Below, one piece after another: positions 57,180-64,000 of a stretch of 64,000 nucleotides of DNA. A model generated the notes under the pieces. That model searched no databases, was not told the DNA's origin, and worked only from the letters and a program-made list of their open reading frames with translations. A program made the translations under genes and the position numbers. Numbering within the stretch: position 1 is the stretch's first letter; every line of letters starts with the position of its first letter. The DNA is taken from positions 522,449-586,448 of the forward strand of contig NZ_KQ948927.1 in NCBI RefSeq assembly GCF_001514235.1, in the 5' to 3' direction. The stretch is from Streptomyces caeruleatus (lineage in GTDB: Bacteria > Actinomycetota > Actinomycetes > Streptomycetales > Streptomycetaceae).

Positions 57180-58451
57180 ATGCGGTGGATCCACGCCGCC
57201 GGTAGGGGCCTTCTCGTCCTCGTTGTGATCCTGACCGGCTACGTCGCCTCCGGCGCACGTGCCGACGAGGGCCCCGCGAGCGGCAGGGGACCGATGACCC
57301 TCGCCACCGCCGGGGACCTCACGGGCTATCTCGGTTCCGTCCTGGACGGCTGGAATCGCACCCACCCCGACGAGAAGGTCACTCTCGTCGAGCTGCCCGA
57401 CTCCGCCGACGAGACCCATGCGCAGATGACCACCGACCTGCGCGCCGGCGGCCGCAGCCGTTTCGACATCCTCAACATCGACGTCAGCTGGACCTCGGAG
57501 TTCGCGGCGCACGGCTGGATCCGTCCGCTGGACCGGGGTCGCTTCCCGCTGGGCAGCTTCCTGCCACCGGTCGTGGACACGGCGACCTACGACAGACAGC
57601 TGTACGCCGTCCCGTACGTCACCAACGCCGGCCTGCTCCTCTACCGCAAGGACATCCTCGCCAAGGAGGGCGTCGACCCGCCGCGCACCTGGGCAGAGCT
57701 GGAACGGGCCGCGAAGACCATCGCCCCGAAGTACGGGCTCGACGGCTACGCGGGCCAGTTCCTGCCCTACGAGGGCCTCACCGTGAACGCCGCGGAGGCC
57801 GTCTACTCGGCCGGCGGCTCGATCCTCGGCGACGAGGGCGAGCGCGTCACCGTGAACTCGACGGCGGCCCGCGAGGGCATCGACTTCCTCGCCCGGGGCG
57901 TGCGCGAGGGCTGGATCCCGAAGCAGGCGCTGACGTTCAAGGAGGAGGAGTCCAAGCAGGCCTTCCAGGACGGCCGCCTGCTCTTCCTCCGTAACTGGCC
58001 GTACGCCTATGTCGGCGCGTCGGCCAAGGGCTCGCCGGTCTCCGGGAGGATCGGCGCCGTGCCGCTGCCGGGTCCGGACGGGCCGGGCAGGAGCGTGCTG
58101 GGCGGCTCCAACCTGGCCGTCAGCGCCCACGCCCGGCATCCCGACTCGGCCGCCCGGCTGATCGCGTACCTGACCAGTGAGCGCGTCCAGCGCCAGGTCC
58201 TCACGCGCGGCGCGCTGCCACCCGTACGGGCCGACCTGTACGAGGATCCCGCGCTGGTGCGGGAGTTCCCGTATCTGCCGACCCTGCGCGAGAGCCTGCG
58301 CACGGCCGCGCCGCGCCCCAAGAGTCCCCGCTACGACCAGGTGAGCCTGGTGGTGCAGGCGGTCGTGCACGACGCGATGACCGGGCACGAGACGCCCGCG
58401 GCGGCCGTGCGGCGACTGGCGAGAGAGCTCGCCGCCGTCTCCTCTCGCTAG
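57180..58451 (+). CDS. extracellular sugar-binding protein, not lipid-anchored
   Basis: A 423-residue ABC-type sugar-binding protein (SBP_bac_1 type). A Sec signal peptide ends at SGARADEG with an AxA cleavage site and no lipobox cysteine. The fold reads LATAGDLTGYLGSVLDGWNRTHPDEKVTLVEL, RFDILNIDVSWTSEFAAHGWIRPLD, YAVPYVTNAGLLLYRKDIL and FLRNWPYAYVGA. Binding proteins in Gram-positives are normally lipoproteins, so this one is released or held by a partner. The ATG at 57180 has GGAGG five nucleotides upstream. It lies just ahead of the GH13 and permease cluster. Confidence 0.88.
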   Translation: MRWIHAAGRGLLVLVVILTGYVASGARADEGPASGRGPMTLATAGDLTGYLGSVLDGWNRTHPDEKVTLVELPDSADETHAQMTTDLRAGGRSRFDILNIDVSWTSEFAAHGWIRPLDRGRFPLGSFLPPVVDTATYDRQLYAVPYVTNAGLLLYRKDILAKEGVDPPRTWAELERAAKTIAPKYGLDGYAGQFLPYEGLTVNAAEAVYSAGGSILGDEGERVTVNSTAAREGIDFLARGVREGWIPKQALTFKEEESKQAFQDGRLLFLRNWPYAYVGASAKGSPVSGRIGAVPLPGPDGPGRSVLGGSNLAVSAHARHPDSAARLIAYLTSERVQRQVLTRGALPPVRADLYEDPALVREFPYLPTLRESLRTAAPRPKSPRYDQVSLVVQAVVHDAMTGHETPAAAVRRLARELAAVSSR

Positions 58452-58460
58452 CCCTCTCTA

Positions 58461-58477
58461 GTTACTTGTTAAGTAAC
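58461..58477. promoter_or_regulatory. palindromic operator GTTACTT-gtt-AAGTAAC
   Basis: A perfect 7-bp inverted repeat. It starts 10 bp after the binding-protein stop. Its complement contains TACTTAACAAG, and a near copy, TACTTAACATG, lies at 58581-58591 beside the promoter of the GH13 gene. It is likely bound by the regulator of the alpha-glucoside cluster. Confidence 0.6.
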
Positions 58478-58559
58478 GCCGAGGTCTCTTCTGTGGCCGG
58501 TCTGGCGTGAAATAAGCGGATATAAAGCCCTGACTCCTCGGTAGCTTGCGTCCAGTTCA

Positions 58560-58596
58560 TTGACACCCTCCCGAAACAGCTACTTAACATGCATGC
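58560..58596 (+). promoter_or_regulatory. promoter of the GH13-importer cluster, operator over -10
   Basis: TTGACA (58560-58565) is a strong -35. TAACAT (58585-58590) is a possible -10 at a 19-bp spacing. The operator copy TACTTAACATG (58581-58591) overlaps it. The ATG at 58597 is only a few bases on, so transcripts may be leaderless. Repression by blocking -10 is expected. Confidence 0.55.
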
Positions 58597-60231
<1,635 letters not shown>

Positions 60232-60289
60232 AGCCCCCCAGGAGCCCCGAGCTCCCGTCAACTCCCCACCCCCCGAAGGGACATCAACG

Positions 60290-61627
60290 ATGATGCGACG
60301 ACGTACGACCCTGCTCACCGGCTGCACCGCCCTCGTCCTGGCGCTCGGCGTGACCGCCTGCGGCGGCGGACCGGTCTCCGCCGGCGGCGGTGACAAGGCG
60401 CTCAGCGGGCAGACGATCACCGTGGCCGGCGTGTGGACCGGCACCGAGCAGAAGAACTTCCAGAAGGTCCTGGACGCGTTCACCGAGAAGACCGGCGCCA
60501 AGACGACGTTCGTGTCCACCGGCGACAACGTCTCCACCGTCGTCGGCAGCAAGATCGAGGGCGGCAACGCCCCCGACGTGGTGATGGTCCCGCAGGTCGG
60601 CGTGCTCCAGCAGTTCGCGAAGAACGACTGGCTCAAGCCGCTGTCCAAGACCGCCCAGCAGTCCGTCGATGCCAACTTCGCCCCCGTGTGGAAGAACTAC
60701 GGCAGCGTCGACGACACCCTCTACGGCCTCTACTTCAAGGCCGCCCACAAGTCGACCGTCTGGTACAGCCCCGACGCCCTCGCCCAGGCCGGCGTCGAGC
60801 CGCCGAAGTCGTACGACGACCTGCTGAAGGCCGGACAGACCGTCTCCGACTCGGGTCTCGCCGCGTTCTCGGTCGCCGGGCAGGACGGCTGGACGCTGAC
60901 CGACTGGTTCGAGAACGTCTACCTCTCCCAGGCCGGACCCGAGAAGTACGACGCCCTCGCCGCGCACAAGCTGAAGTGGACCGACGCGTCGGTGGTCGAG
61001 GCGCTGACGACCCTCGGCAAGCTGTTCAAGGACAAGCAGCTGATCGCGGGCGGCCAGAAGGGCGCCCTCAACACCGACTTCCCGGGCTCGGTGGAGAAGG
61101 TCTTCGGGCCGAAGCCCGAGGCGGGCATGGTCTACGAGGGAGACTTCGTCGCGGGCGTCGCCAAGGACCAGTTCGGCAGGAAGATCGGCGAGGACGCGAA
61201 CTTCTTCCCCTTCCCCGCGGTCGGCGGCGGCAAGGCGCCGGTCGTCAGCGGCGGTGACGCGGCCGTCGTGCTGAAGGACGGCAAGAACCAGAAGGCCGGC
61301 ATGGCCCTGCTGGAGTACCTGGCGACACCGGAGGCCGCGGCCGTGTGGGCTCAGGCGGGCGGCTTCCTCTCCCCGAACAGGAACGTCGACCTCGCCTCGT
61401 ACGGCGACGACGTGGCCCGGGCGACCGCCAAGTCCCTTGTCGCGGCGGGCGATTCCGATTCGGTCCGCTTCGACATGTCCGACCAGGCACCGGCCGCGTT
61501 CGGCGGCACCAAGGGCGCGGGCGAGTGGAAGCTCCTCCAGGACTTCCTGCGCGACCCGTCCGACCCGAAGGGCACCGCGGCGAAGCTGGAGGCCGCGGCG
61601 GCCAAGGCGTACGAAGGCCAGGGCTGA
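60290..61627 (+). CDS. sugar-binding lipoprotein of the alpha-glucoside importer
   Basis: A 445-residue extracellular binding lipoprotein (SBP_bac_1). The signal peptide ends in LGVTAC, with the lipidated cysteine near residue 24. The binding fold reads ITVAGVWTGTEQKNFQKVL, GGNAPDVVMVPQVGVLQQFAK, LYGLYFKAAHKSTVWYSPDAL and YEGDFVAGVAKDQ. It would present an alpha-glucoside to the two permeases that follow within 6 bp and 4 bp overlap. The ATG at 60290 is followed by a second ATG; AAGGGA is upstream. No ATPase gene is nearby, as in MsiK-served systems. Confidence 0.94.
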   Translation: MMRRRTTLLTGCTALVLALGVTACGGGPVSAGGGDKALSGQTITVAGVWTGTEQKNFQKVLDAFTEKTGAKTTFVSTGDNVSTVVGSKIEGGNAPDVVMVPQVGVLQQFAKNDWLKPLSKTAQQSVDANFAPVWKNYGSVDDTLYGLYFKAAHKSTVWYSPDALAQAGVEPPKSYDDLLKAGQTVSDSGLAAFSVAGQDGWTLTDWFENVYLSQAGPEKYDALAAHKLKWTDASVVEALTTLGKLFKDKQLIAGGQKGALNTDFPGSVEKVFGPKPEAGMVYEGDFVAGVAKDQFGRKIGEDANFFPFPAVGGGKAPVVSGGDAAVVLKDGKNQKAGMALLEYLATPEAAAVWAQAGGFLSPNRNVDLASYGDDVARATAKSLVAAGDSDSVRFDMSDQAPAAFGGTKGAGEWKLLQDFLRDPSDPKGTAAKLEAAAAKAYEGQG

Positions 61628-61633
61628 CCCGAC

Positions 61634-62998
61634 ATGACCGCCACTCTCCTGAAAGAGGCGAGCCGCGGGGCCGCCGTGAGCCCGGGCAGGGAACGTGCCC
61701 GGCGCTCGCGGCGGCGCGCGCGGATCATCGCCCTGCTCTTCGTCTTCCCCGCGCTGCTCCTGCTGGGCGCGCTGGTCGTGTACCCGGTGCTGTTCTCCGT
61801 CGGCCGCAGCTTCTTCGACGCCTCCGGCACCCGCTTCGTGGGCGGCGAGAACTACGCCGAGATGTTCCGCGACCCGGCCACGCTCAAGGCCGTCCGCAAC
61901 ACCACGATCTGGGTGGTGGTCGCCCCGGCCCTGCTCACCGGCCTCGGTCTGATCCTGGCCGTGCTGGTGGAGAAGGTCCGCTGGGCCACCGCCTTCAAGC
62001 TGCTGCTCTTCATGCCGATGGCCGTCTCCTTCCTCGCCGCCGGCATCATCTTCCGCCTCGCCTACGACGAGGACCCCGACAAGGGCGTACTGAACGCCGC
62101 CGTCGTCTCCGTGCACGACGCCTTCCAGGGCACGTCGACCTATCCGACGGCCCGGGCGCGCGACGGGCAGGGGCTGGCGAAGGCGGCGGACGGCTCGTAC
62201 CGCACGAGTACGACCGCGTCGCCGGGTGAGTCGGTCACGCTGGGCCTGGTCGGCGTCCTGCCCGACGACCTGCCCGGGGGCACCGAGCCGGCGTACGCGG
62301 CGGCGGGGCAGAAGGCGAGCCCCGGTGAGCTGCGCGGCGTCGTGTACCTCGACTTCACCCCCGGTGGGGGAGGGGAACAGGGCAAGGTCGACCGGCGGGA
62401 GAACGGGCTGCCGGAGATGAAGATCGAGGCGGTGCGGGCCGGAAAGACGGTCGCGTCGACCACGACGGCGTCCGACGGCTCCTTCGCTTTCGACGGGCTG
62501 GACGACGGCTCGTACACGGTGAAGCTGCCGGCGTCGAACTTCGCGGCCCCTTATGAGGGCGTCTCCTGGCTGGGGCCGACGCTCGTGACGCCCGCGATCA
62601 TCGGGGCGTACCTGTGGATCTGGACCGGCTTCGCGATGGTCCTGATCGGCGCGGGCCTGTCGTCCCTCCCCCGGGACGCGCTGGAGGCGGCCCGGATGGA
62701 CGGGGCCAACGAGTGGCAGATCTTCCGGCGGATCACGGTGCCGCTGCTGGCGCCGGTGCTGACGGTCGTGTTCGTCACCTTGGTCATCAACGTGATGAAG
62801 GTCTTCGACCTCGTCTACATCATCGCGCCCGGGCCGGTGCAGGAGGACGCGACCGTGCTCGCGACGCAGATGTGGCTGGTGTCGTTCGGCGGCGGCAACA
62901 ACCAGGGGCTGGGCAGCGCGCTCGGTGTGCTGCTCCTGCTGCTGGTCATCCCGGCCATGGTGTTCAACGTCCGCCGTTTCCGAGGGAGTCAGCGATGA
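61634..62998 (+). CDS. MalF-type sugar permease with inserted extracellular beta domain
   Basis: A 454-residue permease, about 150 residues longer than usual. TM1 is ALLFVFPALLLLGALVVYPV (about 33-52), TM2 about 87-110, TM3 WATAFKLLLFMPMAVSFLAA (about 117-140). After the canonical DKGVLNAAVV a large loop (about 165-310) is inserted before TM4 (LVTPAIIGAYLWIW). Its second part (about 232-303) reads LRGVVYLDFTPGG, GLPEMKIEAVRAGKTVAST, ASDGSFAFDGLDDGSYTV, the pattern of Cna-B/SdrD B-type beta sandwiches. The EAA loop is EAARMDGANEWQIFRRITVP. By topology the insert is outside the cell. Its stop overlaps the next permease (ATGA). Confidence 0.92.
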   Translation: MTATLLKEASRGAAVSPGRERARRSRRRARIIALLFVFPALLLLGALVVYPVLFSVGRSFFDASGTRFVGGENYAEMFRDPATLKAVRNTTIWVVVAPALLTGLGLILAVLVEKVRWATAFKLLLFMPMAVSFLAAGIIFRLAYDEDPDKGVLNAAVVSVHDAFQGTSTYPTARARDGQGLAKAADGSYRTSTTASPGESVTLGLVGVLPDDLPGGTEPAYAAAGQKASPGELRGVVYLDFTPGGGGEQGKVDRRENGLPEMKIEAVRAGKTVASTTTASDGSFAFDGLDDGSYTVKLPASNFAAPYEGVSWLGPTLVTPAIIGAYLWIWTGFAMVLIGAGLSSLPRDALEAARMDGANEWQIFRRITVPLLAPVLTVVFVTLVINVMKVFDLVYIIAPGPVQEDATVLATQMWLVSFGGGNNQGLGSALGVLLLLLVIPAMVFNVRRFRGSQR

Positions 62999-63834
62999 AC
63001 GCGGTCAGGCGCGGTCTGGGCAACGGGGTCGTCCAGGCGCTTCTCGTGGTGGTCGGGCTGGTGTGGCTGACGCCGCTCGCCGGACTGTTCCTGTCGTCCC
63101 TGCGGTCTGCCGAGGACACGGCGACGGGCGGCTGGTGGACCGTGTTCACCAGTCCCGGTCAGCTGTCCTTCGACAACTACTCGGCGCTGCTGGGGAACGC
63201 CGGGATCAGCCAGGCCTTCTGGAACACCGTGCTGATCTCGGTGCCGGCGACTGTGCTGGTCGTCGTCCTCGCGGCGCTCGCCGGGTACGCGTTCGCGTGG
63301 CTGGACTTCCCCGGGCGGGAGGCGGTGTTCCTGGTCGTGGTGGCGCTGCTGGTGGTACCCGTGCAGATCGGTCTGCTTCCGGTCGCCAAACTCTTCGGTC
63401 AGCTGGGGCTGTTCGGCACGATCCCCGGTGTCGTCCTCTTCCATGTGGCGTACGGGTTGCCGTTCGCGGTGTTCCTGCTGCGGAACTACTTCGCCGAGAT
63501 GCCCAAGGAGATGCTGGAGGCTGCGCGGATGGACGGCGGCAGCGAGTGGCGGATCTTCACGCGGCTGGTCCTGCCGGTGGGGCGGCCCGCGATTGCCTCG
63601 CTGGCCATCTTCCAGTTCCTGTGGGTGTGGAACGACATGCTGGTGGCGTTGCTGTTCGCGGACAGTGCGTCGCAGCCGCTGACGGTTGAACTGCAGTCCC
63701 AGATAAGGCAGTTCGGCAGCAACATCGATGTGCTGGCGCCGGGGGCGTTCGTCTCGCTGGTGGTGCCGGTGGTCGTGTTCTTCGCGTTCCAGCGGCATTT
63801 CGTGCAGGGGGTGATGGCCGGGTCGGTGAAGTAG
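62995..63834 (+). CDS. MalG-type sugar permease
   Basis: A 279-residue permease of normal size. Six helices, starting LLVVVGLVWLTPLAGLFLSSL. The extracellular loop FTSPGQLSFDNYSALL follows TM1, and the EAA loop is EAARMDGGSEWRIFTRLVLPVGRP. It pairs with the enlarged MalF-like permease, overlapping it by 4 bp with GAGGGAG upstream. It likely contacts a shared ATPase encoded elsewhere. Confidence 0.95.
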   Translation: MNAVRRGLGNGVVQALLVVVGLVWLTPLAGLFLSSLRSAEDTATGGWWTVFTSPGQLSFDNYSALLGNAGISQAFWNTVLISVPATVLVVVLAALAGYAFAWLDFPGREAVFLVVVALLVVPVQIGLLPVAKLFGQLGLFGTIPGVVLFHVAYGLPFAVFLLRNYFAEMPKEMLEAARMDGGSEWRIFTRLVLPVGRPAIASLAIFQFLWVWNDMLVALLFADSASQPLTVELQSQIRQFGSNIDVLAPGAFVSLVVPVVVFFAFQRHFVQGVMAGSVK

Positions 63835-63872
63835 ACCTTCCCTCGCCCCCGCCGCCCCTACCCGTCCCATCC

Positions 63873-64000
63873 CTGGGGGCTCCGCCCCCAGACCCCCGCT
63901 ATCGGCCCTCCGGGCCTCGTCCTCAAACGCCGGACGGGCTGAAAAGCCTCGCCCCCTGCGGGTGGGTGGGGGTTCGGGACGGCAGAGACTCGTCCTCAAA
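63873..64000. repeat. Streptomyces intergenic repeats and hairpin after the importer
   Basis: An 8-bp hairpin CTGGGGGC-tcc-GCCCCCAG (63873-63891) can end the importer operon. CTCGTCCTCAAA occurs at 63916-63927, followed by ACGCCGGACGGGCTG, and again at 63989-64000 at the window edge. This sequence is a common extragenic repeat of Streptomyces genomes. No gene is seen in 63835-64000. Confidence 0.7.

Overview
The window is high-GC (about 70%) actinobacterial chromosome, and the gene content says Streptomyces. It carries whiA behind uvrC-rapZ-yvcK, an RbpA-type RNA polymerase-binding protein behind tpiA-secG, a sugar ABC importer without its own ATPase (streptomycetes usually share one, MsiK), many GTG starts and GTGA/ATGA gene overlaps. 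It looks like a core chromosomal region with small accessory islands. I see no prophage, insertion sequence, CRISPR array, rRNA or tRNA.

Layout. 1-5335: end of gltD, DUF1772 and DUF2293 proteins, a uridine-kinase-like protein, a pyridoxamine-oxidase-fold protein, a CBS-domain protein and a CorA magnesium channel. 5336-12795: a spacer with two exact DnaA boxes, a methyltransferase, the pseudouridine catabolic pair psuG and PfkB kinase, a VOC protein, a decayed formaldehyde dehydrogenase, an MFS exporter, ogt and a secreted glycerophosphodiesterase. 13074-20601: an MHYT sensor, uvrB, then a tellurite/stress ('Ter') block: TerD, a TerD/FtsK-like fusion that appears to have lost its Walker A motif, and TerC behind a leader that looks like a yybP-ykoY manganese riboswitch. 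20705-29160: a Ca2+/H+ antiporter, an MHS transporter, an S66 peptidase, aroQ, a polar amino-acid ABC importer, an MBL-fold hydrolase and a maleylpyruvate-isomerase-type protein. 29410-36574: uvrA with a lysine-rich tail, a sugar kinase/LacI pair with a palindromic operator, an XRE regulator and a small Imm1-like protein.

36642-41795 is the tightly overlapping uvrC-rapZ-yvcK-whiA operon, followed by a large secreted M14 carboxypeptidase. 45131-52296 is central glycolysis and housekeeping: gap, pgk, tpiA, secG, an RbpA paralogue, an MFS exporter and pgi. 52404-57179 holds a proline-rich membrane protein and a PadR-ATPase-FtsX export operon. 57180-63834 is an alpha-glucoside-type utilisation cluster: an untethered binding protein, a GH13 glucosidase, a lipoprotein binding protein and two permeases. 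The MalF-like permease carries an inserted extracellular beta-sandwich (Cna-B/SdrD-like) domain. The window ends in common Streptomyces intergenic repeats.

Together the genes cover nucleotide excision repair (uvrA, uvrB and uvrC all within 25 kb, same strand), metal and stress homeostasis (CorA, TerC, TerD, Ca2+ antiporter), lower glycolysis and sugar import. The most unusual items are the permease with the inserted domain, the TerD/pseudo-FtsK fusion beside a manganese-riboswitch-controlled TerC, the histone-H1-like tail of UvrA, and DnaA boxes far from any visible origin.
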